Position numbers and translations under genes: made by a program. A DNA stretch of 64,000 nucleotides from Lachnospiraceae bacterium (lineage in GTDB: Bacteria; Bacillota; Clostridia; Lachnospirales; Lachnospiraceae). Each line of letters opens with the position of its first letter. Within the stretch, counting starts at the first letter, position 1. Below the pieces are notes generated by a model. It worked only from the letters and a program-made list of their open reading frames with translations, was not told the origin of the DNA and searched no databases. Below, piece by piece: positions 1 to 9,729 of this stretch. The DNA lies in NCBI GenBank assembly GCA_022845955.1, contig AP025576.1:1798001-1862000 (forward strand), given 5' to 3'.

Positions 1-1388
1 TCATAAACCTGGTCCCCGATAACCTCCCGGCCCAGCAAATGGCAGGACCATAATGCGACGGAAGGGCGGTCTGTGGACAGAGCGTCCCTGATTTCTTCCG
101 GCCGGGTCATCCAGGTTACAAAGCGGCGGTCATTTCCGCGGGCGGGGGTCCAGAAGGAAGGTTTCCTTGTTTCCTCCGCTTCCCAAAGTCCGCAGGAGAG
201 CAGTTTTTCTTTTAGTGCCGGATAAGGGATCTGCATGGGGGATGCGGAACAATCCAGGGCCATGGAAGCCAGTATGCCGCAGGCTTCGCCGATACGGAAG
301 GCGTCCGTATTCATTCGGACGGCGGAGTTGACATAGCAATCCATGGAGAGGCATCTTCCGGTGGTAATAAAACCTGTCCAGCCCTTCGGGACAACGGAAC
401 CCACCGGAACCGGAATATATACGGTACAGGTGCTCATGTTGCAGTTTACAAACCAGTTCTGATAAGTCTTTTCATCAAAGGCGAGGTCGCTGCCGTGCTT
501 ATCGACGTCGGAGAAGCAGCAGTAAAGTATGTTTTCCGGTTTTTCCTTATCTTCCAATACATTTTTTAAGGTAAGGGTCTGCTCGCCTTCAAAGAGCAGA
601 CCTTCGCGGATGCCGATCAGGGGGGCAAGATAGAGAAATCTCGCCATGGGCGCAAGCGTCTTTAAATGGCTGGCATGGGCGCGGATGATGGCGTCCGTAA
701 ACTGTTCTTCATCATACTGGTTGACATAACCGTTATCCCGGTATTCATGATATACGCCGTAACGGCCGGATACATTGCCTGCGGTGACGCTTAAGCCCCC
801 ATCGTATTGACTTTTATCAAGATATACGCTTCTTACGCTGGAAAAGGGCTGTACGCCGTTGTCTGTGGCCCTGCCGATAAAGGTGCGGACAGGGAGAAGC
901 CGTAGCAAATGCCCGTCGCTGGTGGCGTCCACAAGCATGCTGCATTTTATATCGGTTACCTTTGTCCCAAGACAGGCTCTCACGCCAATTACCCGGCTGG
1001 ATTCCGCATACAGTCCCACAACAATCGAAGACGTGGAAACTTCAATTCCGTTTTCCTCAAGAATTTCTCCAACGACAAGGCGTTTGGCATCCGCCATGTC
1101 ATAGAACAGCTCCCCTGCAAGGGCTGCCGTTTTTTTATCGGTTTCTTCATAGAGTCCGCCGCGGCCGCCGTAATAATAGCCGTTTACCAGCCCCTGGATA
1201 TGCATGCCGCCGCACCAGCGGGTTTTTTCCAGCAGCAGGACATTCCGGCCTTCTTTTGCGGCGGAAAGCGCGCAGTAGGTCCCGGAGGATCCGCTTCCGG
1301 CCACGATAATATCGTAAGACTGTCCCCAGACAGGTTCATCGGTTTCCTGAATACGCAAGTCTCCGTTATAAAGTTCGTAAAATTCCAT
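1..1388 (-). CDS. FAD-dependent oxidoreductase (C-terminus outside window)
   Basis: The reading frame is open from an ATG at 1388 down to the window edge, giving 462 visible codons and no stop. A ggaggag ribosome binding site lies just upstream. The N-terminus carries a dinucleotide-binding fold: residues 31-36 read GSGSSG after a beta strand (YDIIVA), followed by an acidic strand end (LLLEK) and a glycine-rich GGMHIQG segment. This is typical of the FAD-dependent oxidoreductase family (PF12831 type) that often sits in carbohydrate clusters of gut Firmicutes. No signal peptide is seen. The substrate is unknown. It lies 214 bases after the start of a smaller Rossmann-like protein on the same strand, so the two are probably co-transcribed. 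Family is confident, function is not. Confidence 0.85.
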   Translation of the reverse strand, partial: MEFYELYNGDLRIQETDEPVWGQSYDIIVAGSGSSGTYCALSAAKEGRNVLLLEKTRWCGGMHIQGLVNGYYYGGRGGLYEETDKKTAALAGELFYDMADAKRLVVGEILEENGIEVSTSSIVVGLYAESSRVIGVRACLGTKVTDIKCSMLVDATSDGHLLRLLPVRTFIGRATDNGVQPFSSVRSVYLDKSQYDGGLSVTAGNVSGRYGVYHEYRDNGYVNQYDEEQFTDAIIRAHASHLKTLAPMARFLYLAPLIGIREGLLFEGEQTLTLKNVLEDKEKPENILYCCFSDVDKHGSDLAFDEKTYQNWFVNCNMSTCTVYIPVPVGSVVPKGWTGFITTGRCLSMDCYVNSAVRMNTDAFRIGEACGILASMALDCSASPMQIPYPALKEKLLSCGLWEAEETRKPSFWTPARGNDRRFVTWMTRPEEIRDALSTDRPSVALWSCHLLGREVIGDQVY

Positions 1389-1414
1389 TATGTTCTTCTC
1401 CTCCCGGTATATGG

Positions 1415-2200
1415 TTACAGCTGATAAGCGGATCCGGCGGCAAATGCGGTGAGCGGATTTGAAAATCTTTTCCCGATCCAGGGACAAATGATCGATTCAC
1501 AGTCGGCTTCCTCACATACATAATCAAAATCCTGTGCGATAAACAAAATTTTTTCTTCCCTGTCAGGGAAAGCCTGTTCCCAGATTCCGGCAGCGATCCT
1601 GTAGGCTTTCAGAAGCTTTTCTTCCGGGGAAAAAGGAATTTTCACCGTCTTTTCCCCGGGATTCATGCCGTCTTCTATGATGCAGCCGGGGACAGAAGTT
1701 TTTAGTTTCTGCTCAAAAGAAGCCTCCAGGCTGACAGTGAAAAGATTCAGCGTTTTGGAAATACATACCGCGCCTGCCGGGCAGGTATCACGCAGTGTTG
1801 TAGTGTCGAGCAGTTGTTCACAGTCTATGCCGTGCACGCCGTCATTGCTTGCGTATTCTATGTGAAAGCCGGCATCTGTCTTTGTGACGGATAGAATTTT
1901 AGCATCCAGCAGCACCTTGATTTCTTTGTGGCGGGCAACATACTCGTGGAGGACTGGGGCTGCCTTCAGGACATCGAAACGGCCGTCCTTCCATACCTGA
2001 AATTGTTTCATCAGGGCGGCAAGCCCTGTGCCCGCCTCCTGCTTATCGGGATCGGGCAGTACAGCAGTCCTGGCCCCGGCATGAAAATCACCTCCGAGAA
2101 TCTGTGAACTGTCTAAAATCAGACAATCAGGATGCGAGACGGCATAACCGATACTGAAATAGGACGCGCCCGCAATTACAGTTTTCACTTTGTTTTTCAT
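1415..2200 (-). CDS. Degenerate FAD/NAD(P)-binding Rossmann-like protein
   Basis: This codes for 261 residues. I chose the ATG at 2200 because ggaaagga precedes it at good spacing; an upstream ATG at 2227 has no such site. The first 30 residues have the look of a flavoprotein N-terminus (VIAGASYFSIG, then LILDSS and GGDF), but the glycine motif is degenerate, GASYFSIG instead of GxGxxG. The tail (SNPLTAFAAG) resembles the closing strand of FAD oxidoreductases. At 261 residues it is about half the length of a complete family member. It sits directly upstream of the larger FAD oxidoreductase in the same orientation, 26 bases apart, so it may be a companion subunit or a shrunken paralogue. I do not recognise a named family. 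Confidence 0.7.
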   Translation of the reverse strand: MKNKVKTVIAGASYFSIGYAVSHPDCLILDSSQILGGDFHAGARTAVLPDPDKQEAGTGLAALMKQFQVWKDGRFDVLKAAPVLHEYVARHKEIKVLLDAKILSVTKTDAGFHIEYASNDGVHGIDCEQLLDTTTLRDTCPAGAVCISKTLNLFTVSLEASFEQKLKTSVPGCIIEDGMNPGEKTVKIPFSPEEKLLKAYRIAAGIWEQAFPDREEKILFIAQDFDYVCEEADCESIICPWIGKRFSNPLTAFAAGSAYQL

Positions 2201-2240
2201 AATAATTCCTTTCCCTGGATTTTGCATTTCTGAAACGGTG

Positions 2241-2296
2241 TCAGCGCCCCGCAGACAGCGGGGGGAGGGCCATTTGGCACCTGTGAAGTTTGAATT
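2241..2296. repeat. Right-end fragment of dispersed structured repeat (copy 3)
   Basis: This sequence matches the right end of the repeat at 22218-22475 and the copy at 45743-45927; the shared core is the 15-mer ggagggccatttggc and the flanking CAGACA and GAAG blocks. Only the right arm is present here. It lies in the 301-base gap between the start of the minus-strand Rossmann-like gene (2200) and the plus-strand URO-D-like gene (2502). The rest of that gap is AT-rich and contains two copies of cagtttaaa (about 2308 and 2337) but no promoter I would defend. Confidence 0.6.
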
Positions 2297-2501
2297 ATAT
2301 ACAAGTTCAGTTTAAAGGGAAAAAGAGATATTAAACAGTTTAAATTCAATAGAATCGAAGAAATGCATTGATTTAGAGGCAGCGTGTCCTGTTTAAAAAA
2401 TGTAATTTGCGGATTGTACCGATTTTATACTTTTGCCTGCAGACCGGATGGTTTATGATAAAACGGAAGGAAGCATGTGTGCTGAAAGAAAGGGGAAAGC
2501 A

Positions 2502-3515
2502 ATGAAGGATCTTATCGAAAAAAGGAAACAAAACTGGGTTGATTTTTATGATCTGCACAGTCCGGTAAACAGACTGCTGGTGGTGGATTATACGAAGGAT
2601 TTCCCACAGAGGCCTCCGCTGTGGTGGGAAATGCAGAAAGAACGGGAAGAGTGGGCATATCAGAGATATATGATGCAGATAGAAAATATGGAAAAGCTTG
2701 ATGATAATACGGTTCCTTATCTTTCCATGATCACAGGAACGGAAATTTTTGCCGAGGCCTTTGGCTGCGAGGTACACAGGCCCGATAATAACACCCCGTT
2801 TGCCCTGCCGCTGATTAACAGTGTGGATGAATGGTATAAAATCAGGGTTCCCAAATATGAAGACACCAATCTGGTAAAATTATTTGAAATGGCGGATCAT
2901 GTAAAGGCACGGGCCGGAAAGGATGCACTGCTGAGCCTGCCGGATATCCAGACACCTGTGGATGTAGCCGCCTTGATCTGGGAGAAGAGCGATTTTTACG
3001 CATCCATGTTTGATGAGGAGCCGGCGGTGAAGGAGCTGTCCTGCATGGTTAAGGAGTTTATGTTCTCTTTCCTGGATGAGTGGTTTAGGAGATACGGGAA
3101 AGAGCATATTGCTCATTATCCGGAATATTACATGCCTTATGGTATTACGGTGTCCGAGGATGAAATCGGTATTGTAAGCAGTGATATGTACAGGGAGTAT
3201 TTCCGGGATGAGCTGCATGAATTCGCGGAGCGTTACGGCGCAATCGGCATTCACTGCTGTGCGAATTCGGATCACCAGTGGGATAATTTAAAGGAGGTAC
3301 CCCATCTGAAGGTATTGAATTTTGTGCGCAATGAGGAGGATACCAAAAAGGCCGTGAAGTATTTTGGGGAGATTGCCGCGCAGTACCATACTACCATGGT
3401 GGATATCAGCGATCTTCCGAATGCAGGGAAAATCCATCTGGCCAATTACGTTTATACGGATACGTTTGAGAGCGCGCTTGCAATTGCGGATAAATATAAC
3501 CGGGAACAGCGCTGA
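2502..3515 (+). CDS. URO-D/methyltransferase-superfamily protein 1
   Basis: This codes for 337 residues from the ATG at 2502, which follows aggggaaagc; an in-frame ATG at 2475 preceded by ggaagg is an alternative. The protein belongs by pattern to the uroporphyrinogen decarboxylase-like superfamily, which includes URO-D and the cobalamin methyltransferases MtaA and CmuA. The diagnostic region is the C-terminal barrel strand GIHCCAN, with His251-Cys252-Cys253 at the position of the HxC zinc motif of the methyltransferases. No corrinoid protein is encoded nearby. It is followed after 105 bases by a second family member in the same direction. Whether it decarboxylates, demethylates or isomerises a substrate cannot be told from sequence. 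Family assignment is good, activity is unknown. Confidence 0.75.
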   Translation: MKDLIEKRKQNWVDFYDLHSPVNRLLVVDYTKDFPQRPPLWWEMQKEREEWAYQRYMMQIENMEKLDDNTVPYLSMITGTEIFAEAFGCEVHRPDNNTPFALPLINSVDEWYKIRVPKYEDTNLVKLFEMADHVKARAGKDALLSLPDIQTPVDVAALIWEKSDFYASMFDEEPAVKELSCMVKEFMFSFLDEWFRRYGKEHIAHYPEYYMPYGITVSEDEIGIVSSDMYREYFRDELHEFAERYGAIGIHCCANSDHQWDNLKEVPHLKVLNFVRNEEDTKKAVKYFGEIAAQYHTTMVDISDLPNAGKIHLANYVYTDTFESALAIADKYNREQR

Positions 3516-3620
3516 TTTCCCGGAATCGGCAGTATAAAATCCCAGACAAAGAGGAAGATCCTGGATTTGTACTTTTAGGAAAAAGAAAAAGGTAAAGCAG
3601 AAATAAGAAAGGAGCAGAAT

Positions 3621-4646
3621 ATGAGGAACGTATTGAGCCGGCAGGAGGTTATTAACGCCGTGGAGCGGAAAGGCTGTACGAATCCGCCTGCATTTCTGCA
3701 TAAGTTTTGGGGAATGGGTTTGGAAGAAAAATATGGGAAACAATTGACCGAACTGGCGGATTTGTACCCTGATGATATTTGTTCTGTGTTTTATACGGAG
3801 CCTGGCTATGATGTTTCGCCAACGGAGAATCCGGAGTATCGGTTTGGTTATAAAGACTATCATAATGCGGAGCGGCACAGCATTGGGGAAAGCGTGGTGC
3901 TGCTGGATGACTGGGGTGAACTTGATCAGTTTCTGGCACATTTCCCGAATCCTTCCGAGCCGGGAAATTTTGATGTGGTGGAGGAGGCGGCAAAGAAAGC
4001 GGAGGGACGCTATAAGCTGGGCTGCTTTTGGAGACTGTTCCATGAACGGTTCTGGTCCATCAGGGGTATGGAAAATCTGATGTATGATTATTATGATGAG
4101 ACGGATAATTTGAAAATCATCGGAAAGAGGCTGACGGAATTTTATAAGGTGATTATAGACAAATTCGCGGCGGCCGGCTTTGACGGTATTTTTACATCCG
4201 ATGATCTGGGACATCAGCACGGACCAATGATGTCGCCGGAGATTTTCAGAGAACTGTATTTCCCGCTGTATAAGGGAATTATCGGTTACACGCATGAAAA
4301 GGGAATGCATTTCTGGCTGCATTCCTGCGGTGACAATATGCTTCTTATGGACGATTTGATTGAAGCGGGTTTAGATGTGTTCCACCCGGTACAGAAGGGA
4401 TGTATGGATGAGCAGGAAACGGTACGCAGATTTGGGGGCAGGATTACATTCCTTTCGGGAATCGACGTACAGTATCTGATGCCGAACGCTTCTGCGGATC
4501 AGGTCCGGCAGGAAATACGTCAGATGAAGAAGCTGTTTAACGTAGATGGAAAGGGAATGCTTCTGGCTATGGGAAACGGTATTATGCCGGATACCCCTCT
4601 TGAAAATATCAAAGCTGCTCTTGATACAATTTTTGAGGAGGGCTGA
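3621..4646 (+). CDS. URO-D/methyltransferase-superfamily protein 2
   Basis: This codes for 341 residues, starting 6 bases after a clear aaggag site. The protein shows the URO-D superfamily C-terminal half: FDGIFTSDDLGHQHGP, then HFWLHSCGDN with His234 and Cys236 forming the HxC part of the zinc site of MtaA-like methyltransferases. The expected third cysteine near the C-terminus is not found; the equivalent loop reads MGNGIMPDTP. No signal peptide is present, so it should act in the cytoplasm. It probably shares an operon with the preceding family member (105-base gap) and ends in a bidirectional hairpin terminator. The substrate is unknown; O- or S-methylated plant or sugar compounds would be a guess from the superfamily only. 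Confidence 0.8.
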   Translation: MRNVLSRQEVINAVERKGCTNPPAFLHKFWGMGLEEKYGKQLTELADLYPDDICSVFYTEPGYDVSPTENPEYRFGYKDYHNAERHSIGESVVLLDDWGELDQFLAHFPNPSEPGNFDVVEEAAKKAEGRYKLGCFWRLFHERFWSIRGMENLMYDYYDETDNLKIIGKRLTEFYKVIIDKFAAAGFDGIFTSDDLGHQHGPMMSPEIFRELYFPLYKGIIGYTHEKGMHFWLHSCGDNMLLMDDLIEAGLDVFHPVQKGCMDEQETVRRFGGRITFLSGIDVQYLMPNASADQVRQEIRQMKKLFNVDGKGMLLAMGNGIMPDTPLENIKAALDTIFEEG

Positions 4647-4672
4647 AAAAGGATGGCAAAAGCCATCCTTTT
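4647..4672. terminator. Bidirectional hairpin terminator
   Basis: A perfect 11-bp stem (aaaaggatggc pairing with gccatcctttt) around an aaaa loop separates two convergent genes. Runs of A on the left and T on the right let it work in both directions. Confidence 0.75.
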
Positions 4673-4726
4673 CGCCGGCCGATCCTTTTTTGCATTTTTA
4701 ATATGGGGAAAACCGTTGCTTTGGGA

Positions 4727-5797
4727 CTACTGGAAATATTGATTTAAAAAGGAAACATATTCTTCTTTCTCTGAGGCAGGAGCGCTCAGATTCAGATACA
4801 GTCCTTTTGCACCGATGTCTTTGGCAATCGAATCGAAGTCCTTGCGTGCGCCTAATACATGGATATTTTTACCGGACCGGCGGATCTGGCGGTATACTTC
4901 CGGCCATTCCATGGTTCGGGGCGCGCCGTCCCCGGGACACCACTGGATTGCATCCAGATGCCGGATGGCAGTGAGCTGGGGGAGATGGGGCAGTTCCCCT
5001 TTACCGTCCATATGATAGAGTGTGTGGGGAAGAACTGTGCACAATTGTTCCAGATCGTCAATAACAAATTCCCGGAACATTTCAGGACTGATCATGTAGG
5101 AAAAATCGCACTGTACCACATAGGAAGGTTCGCTGCAAAAAAGACCGGACCAGTCGGTATAGCCGGGATTTACCGGCTGTAAGATGTCCGCCAGTTCTTT
5201 GTAATAACGAAGCCACAGATCCTGGATTTCCCGGCTGACACGCTTTACCTCCTCCGGTTCGTCATACAGGTCATAGAGAAGGTTTTCAGAGCCGCGGAGA
5301 ATGGCAATAATATCCAGAATACCGCCCAGGTCAGGCATGCCCATCAGGACATTCCCCTTCCATTTCCGGATGCCTGCGCCATAGATATCTTTGATTCGGT
5401 TGAACCAGATGTTGTCCGGCCGGTATTCAAAATGCATTTCGCAAAGCTCCCGATCTTCTGTCGGGTGGAACCAGACATTGCCGGAGGAATTGTCCAGTGC
5501 CGCGCCCAGAAAGGCAGCCAGGATGCCGGGGCCGAAAACATCGAAGTTTACCATAGGGAAGGCGTCGCCCAGATATTCCTGCTGTTCCAAATAGGCGTTG
5601 ATGCGATCAATCACATCCTCCGGGCAGATATCCAGGCGGTGGCAGTTTGCCTGGGAAAGCAGGGGTATGCTGCTTGTACAGGGAACTTCATGCTGCAGGG
5701 TCAGCTTGATGGCAGGGCGTTCCAACGTCCGGTTCCACCAATTATCGTAGGTTTCTTTGATTCTGTCCCAATCGTCTTTTCCGAATTTGATGCTCAT
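4727..5797 (-). CDS. URO-D-superfamily protein 3 (altered metal motif)
   Basis: This codes for 356 residues. The start at 5797 follows a near-perfect aaggaggtaccct site; an upstream ATG at 5836 lacks one. The protein resembles the URO-D-like superfamily (VNFDVFGPG, PEMFREFVIDDL, and a barrel strand ending in YHMDG). At the place where the superfamily carries HxC for zinc, this member has His262-Met263-Asp264, so the cysteine ligand is replaced by aspartate. It lies 48 bases after the end of the GH3 beta-glucosidase on the same strand, which suggests co-transcription with a glycosidase. Possible roles are a divergent lyase or isomerase on a glycoside aglycone. Function is unknown. Confidence 0.75.
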   Translation of the reverse strand: MSIKFGKDDWDRIKETYDNWWNRTLERPAIKLTLQHEVPCTSSIPLLSQANCHRLDICPEDVIDRINAYLEQQEYLGDAFPMVNFDVFGPGILAAFLGAALDNSSGNVWFHPTEDRELCEMHFEYRPDNIWFNRIKDIYGAGIRKWKGNVLMGMPDLGGILDIIAILRGSENLLYDLYDEPEEVKRVSREIQDLWLRYYKELADILQPVNPGYTDWSGLFCSEPSYVVQCDFSYMISPEMFREFVIDDLEQLCTVLPHTLYHMDGKGELPHLPQLTAIRHLDAIQWCPGDGAPRTMEWPEVYRQIRRSGKNIHVLGARKDFDSIAKDIGAKGLYLNLSAPASEKEEYVSFLNQYFQ

Positions 5798-5845
5798 AGG
5801 GTACCTCCTTTTCGTGATAGGTTTGTCTCCGGGCATTGGTAAAAC

Positions 5846-8061
5846 CTATACAACATGCAATGTGAATACCGCCCTGTTACAAGTCGTGCTGTCGGAACCG
5901 ATAAACACCTCAAATTGTCCGGGTTCACTTACATAATTCATATTGATATCGTAAAAACGTAGCATTTCTTCCGTGATAGGAAACGTAATTTCACGGCTTT
6001 CACCGGGTTCCAGAGTTACCTTGCAAAAGCCTTTCAGCTCACGGACAGGCCGGGTTACACTTGCAGCCATATCATGAAGATACATCTGGACAGTCTCCGT
6101 TCCGACGCGATTGCCGGTGTTGGCAACATGCACAGAGGCACATAAGGTATCCCCTTTGTGTAAAATATCTGTATCCAGGCGGATGTCGGAATAATCAAAG
6201 GCGGTGTAGGTCAGTCCGTATCCAAACGGATAGAGCGGTTCGTTTGGGATATCCAGATATTTGGAGTTATAACGGGTAGTGCGGTAATCGCCCGCAAAGG
6301 GCCTGCCTGTGCTCATGTGATTATAGTGTACGGGAACCTGTCCCACGCAGTAAGGGAAGGACATGCTGAGCCTGCCGGAGGGAGAGGCATCTCCGTAAAG
6401 GATCCCAGCCAGTGCAGTGCCGCCTTCGGTTCCGGGCAGCCAGGCTTCCAGAATGGCTTTTGCTTTTCCCTTTATTTCGCGGATATCCAGCGGGCGCCCG
6501 TTAAACAGCACCACGCATACATTGGGATTCACTTTACATATGTTATGGAATAACTCCAGCTGGCAGGAGGGCAGCGTAATATCGGCGCGGCTTGCTCCTT
6601 CTCCGGAATAGTCGCGGTGCTCTCCCAGTGTGAGGATGACCTTATCGGCTTTTCGGGCAAGGGCAACAGCGGCTTCAAGGGCTTCCCGGGGATCAAAGTC
6701 CTCTTTCGGAGGTGTTTTCTGGAAGCCGAGAACCTCTGTGCCGGGATTTACGGTGGGACAGCCTTGTGCAAAGAATACTTCAGCATCAGGATAGTTATTT
6801 GTCACACCTTCCTTAACGGTAACACAGTCCTGATCGTTTGCAAAGAAGGACCAGGAGCCGCAAAGCAGCAGATTATCTGTAAATGGTCCGATGAAGGCAG
6901 CCGATTCCTTTTCCTTTTTGAGAGGAAGAAAGCTGTCATCATTTTTAAGTAATACAAATGATTTTTCAGCACAGTCTCTTGCCGCTTTTCTGTGCGGGGC
7001 ACACAGAAGCAGCGCCTCTTCCGCCGTTTCGCTGCCATCTTTAAACGGATTCTCGAAAAGTCCCAGTTTGTTTTTTAAAGTGAGGATACGGAGAACGGAC
7101 TCATCGATCCGTTTTTCATCGATCATGTTGTTTTCCACCATACCCTTCAGGTTTTTTATATAAATGGGGCTGGCCATGTCGATATCCACCCCGGCATCTA
7201 ACGCCAGGGCCGCCGCCTCTTTTTCGTCAGCTGCGATTCCGTGGGGGAGCAGTTCGGCCACAGCGCACCAGTCGGAAATCAGCACGCCGTCAAACTGCAT
7301 TTCACCGCGCAGAACATCCTGCGTTAGCCGGCGGTTTGCGGTGGAAGGTATCCGGTTTAACGTGTTAAAAGAGGTCATTACCAGGGCGCAGCCTGCATCA
7401 ACCGCTTTTTTGTAGGCGGGAAGATAATCCTCCGCCAGCGTACGTTCCGATAATTCCACGGTATTATAATCCCTGCCGCCCTCAGGAGCGCCGTACCCGG
7501 CAAAATGCTTCAGACAGGAGGCAATCGTTCCCTTTTTGGAAAAATCATTGTCTTTTCCCTGATAGCCGCGTACCATAGCGGCAGCCATCAGGCCGTTCAG
7601 ATAAGTATCCTCCCCCGTAGATTCCATGACACGCCCCCAGCGGGCGTCCCGTACCAAATCAGCCATGGGCGAAAAGGTGACATGCAGGCCTGCAGCGGCA
7701 GCTTCACGGGCTGCGACAAAAGCGCATTCCTCCGCCAGCCGGGATCAAAAGTACAGCCCTGGGCAAGGGGAATCGGGAAAACGGTACGGTATCCGTTGAT
7801 GATATCCGCCATGAACAGCATTGGGATATGGTGCGGATGCTTTTCCATATGATTTTTCTGTATTTCATAGATTTTTTTGGCACCGGCCACAGACAGACAG
7901 CTTCCGGAAACGCGGAGATCGTCGGAAGTGATGCCCAGTTCCCCGGCTGGCCCTGTCACCATATCGCCGTTAAAAAAGTAAGAGGGGAGCTGAAACAGTT
8001 CCCCGATCTTTTCTTCCAATGACATATCTGAGAGCAAAGCTTCTATTTCTTGTTGGCGCAT
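5846..8061 (-). pseudogene. GH3 beta-glucosidase, single frameshift
   Basis: Two overlapping frames together make one bacterial GH3 enzyme of about 735 residues. The N-terminal part starts at 8061 after aaggagatt and runs in frame through the conserved GCTFDP. The rest continues in another frame with LAEECAFVAAREA, then RWGRVMESTGED. The break lies at about 7736-7744 and is repaired by adding one base. The second frame contains the GH3 nucleophile motif GVLISDW, the C-terminal sandwich domain (GEHRDYSGEGASR) and a fibronectin-like tail ending PFGYGLTYT. No signal peptide is visible. All other family landmarks are intact, so the change is either a recent mutation or a sequencing error at a CCCGG run. 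If intact it would release glucose or xylose from beta-glycosides in the cytoplasm. Confidence 0.85.
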
Positions 8062-8183
8062 GCGCTAATCTCCTTTATGTATTGTATTTGCTACACATAA
8101 AGTATAGAGGACAACGCGGATTAGAAAAAGTATAAAAACGATAACCGACTGAAATTCATTCTTTTTTCAGTTGGCAGCAGAAC

Positions 8184-8189
8184 TATAAT
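8184..8189 (+). promoter_or_regulatory. Possible -10 box of the glycan-degradation operon
   Basis: A perfect TATAAT lies in the 298-base divergent gap between the GH3 gene and the ADP-ribosylglycohydrolase gene. No good -35 box sits 17 bases upstream, which would fit an activator-dependent promoter such as one driven by the AraC protein at the end of the operon. This link is inference. Nothing else is recognised in the gap. Confidence 0.3.
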
Positions 8190-8359
8190 TTCAGGACTGG
8201 CGGGAAGGTATCGATATTGAACTACTTTTCGTGGAGACGGTTTGTTAAAATGGCAGGGAAGAACAGCAGTTACAGTTCAGACGGGTCTGTGTATTACCTG
8301 CGCAGATCGTGAGAAAACGTGACAGTAACAAACGGATAGGCTAAAAGGAGGGAATTCCT

Positions 8360-9718
8360 ATGTTGGAAAGACAGAGCTGGATAAAATATGCGCCGGAGAT
8401 GATGGTGGAGTGGCGTCAGATGATGGAGGAAGGGAAGGATGTGGAGGGGCTTAAGGAACGCTGTGAGCAGCTGACGGTATTGTCCCGGACACAGAATTGT
8501 GAAGCGGAAGCGCTGGAAGTGGGCAGGCGGATGGCCCAGGCTCCCATGAGGGAGGGGTATCCTTATAAGGAACCTTCTTCTTATGAAGAAATCCGTCAGC
8601 TTTCCGAAGGGGAACCGGCGGTGTGCTGGAGGGATTTTCTGAATGAGGATGAATTAAAGGAGAAGATAACGGGTGCGTGGATCGGAAGAATCAGCGGATG
8701 CCTTCTGGGAAAACCGATGGAATGTCTGAAAAGCGATGTGATTGAAACGATACTGAAGGATTCCGGAAACTATCCGATGCGGCGTTATGTGGATTCCAGG
8801 GAATTCCCGGAAGGGCTTTCCGAAAAGGTGGGCATGGATCGTTTCCAGTCCTGGCAGAAATGCTGGATAGACAGAATCGGCGGCAAAGCACCGGTGGATG
8901 ATGATACGAATTATACAGTGCTCGCCATGAAATTGGTGGATGAGTACGGCATTGATTTCACACCCAATGACTGTCTGGAAGCATGGGCTTACTGGATGCC
9001 GCTTTTTTCAGCATGTACGGCGGAGCGCGTGGCATACCGGAATGCGGCGGCAGGTTTGTATGCGCCGGAAACAGCAACCCATGCAAATCCTTACAGAGAG
9101 TGGATCGGAGCGCAGATCAGAGGCGACTTTTTCGGATATATGAATCCCGGAAACTGGAAAAAGGCGGCCGGGCTCGCCTGGAAGGACGCATCCATTTCCC
9201 ATGTGAAAAACGGGATTTACGGAGAAATGTTCGTTGCAGCTATGATTGCCTCGGCTGCCGTATATGATGATATTGAAAAAGTGGTTGAAACCGGCCTGAA
9301 GGAAATCCCGGCGGCTTCCAGGCTTTATGAAGAGGTTCGGAACGTTTTGGCCTGGTACCGGCTCGGTGTGGGGGAGGAAGAGGCTTTTTCCCGGATACAT
9401 GCAAAATACGATGAATATGTGCAGCATGACTGGTGCCATACCAATTCCAACGCGATGATTGTCACCGCCAGCCTTTTATATGGAAAAAAGGATTTCGGAA
9501 AGACGATCTGCATGGCTGTCCAGACCGGCTTCGACACGGACTGCAATGCCGCCACGGCCGGTTCCGTACTCGGAATGTTGATTGGGGAAAAGAAAATCCC
9601 GGAATGCTGGCCGAAGGGCTTTAACAGAACGCTTTGTACAACCATTGCCGGATACACGGAGGTAACGGTGGAAGAACTTGCCGGAAAGACGATGGAGCTG
9701 CTTTTGAAACATCAGTAA
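8360..9718 (+). CDS. ADP-ribosylglycohydrolase-fold protein
   Basis: This codes for 452 residues after an aaaggaggg site. It has the landmarks of the ADP-ribosylglycohydrolase fold (PF03747): [16 protein letters not shown] at 105-120, the metal-binding acidic cluster DDDTNYT at about 180-186, and [12 protein letters not shown] with Asp392 and Asp394 near the C-terminus. Together these form the binuclear magnesium site of the family. The first 95 residues form a helical extension not needed for the fold. Family members usually remove ADP-ribose from proteins or small molecules, but many homologues lie in sugar clusters and may act on N-glycosidic sugar derivatives. Here it is the first gene of a glycosidase operon, 11 bases ahead of the alpha-galactosidase, so a role on a glycan-derived substrate is more likely than protein de-ADP-ribosylation. 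That role is inferred. Confidence 0.85.
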   Translation: MLERQSWIKYAPEMMVEWRQMMEEGKDVEGLKERCEQLTVLSRTQNCEAEALEVGRRMAQAPMREGYPYKEPSSYEEIRQLSEGEPAVCWRDFLNEDELKEKITGAWIGRISGCLLGKPMECLKSDVIETILKDSGNYPMRRYVDSREFPEGLSEKVGMDRFQSWQKCWIDRIGGKAPVDDDTNYTVLAMKLVDEYGIDFTPNDCLEAWAYWMPLFSACTAERVAYRNAAAGLYAPETATHANPYREWIGAQIRGDFFGYMNPGNWKKAAGLAWKDASISHVKNGIYGEMFVAAMIASAAVYDDIEKVVETGLKEIPAASRLYEEVRNVLAWYRLGVGEEEAFSRIHAKYDEYVQHDWCHTNSNAMIVTASLLYGKKDFGKTICMAVQTGFDTDCNAATAGSVLGMLIGEKKIPECWPKGFNRTLCTTIAGYTEVTVEELAGKTMELLLKHQ

Positions 9719-9729
9719 AGGAGGAAACG

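Noticed and set aside
3288..4322. Antisense open frame of 344 codons opposite URO-D-like protein 2
   Set aside because: No motif, no start signal, low-complexity basic composition typical of shadows.
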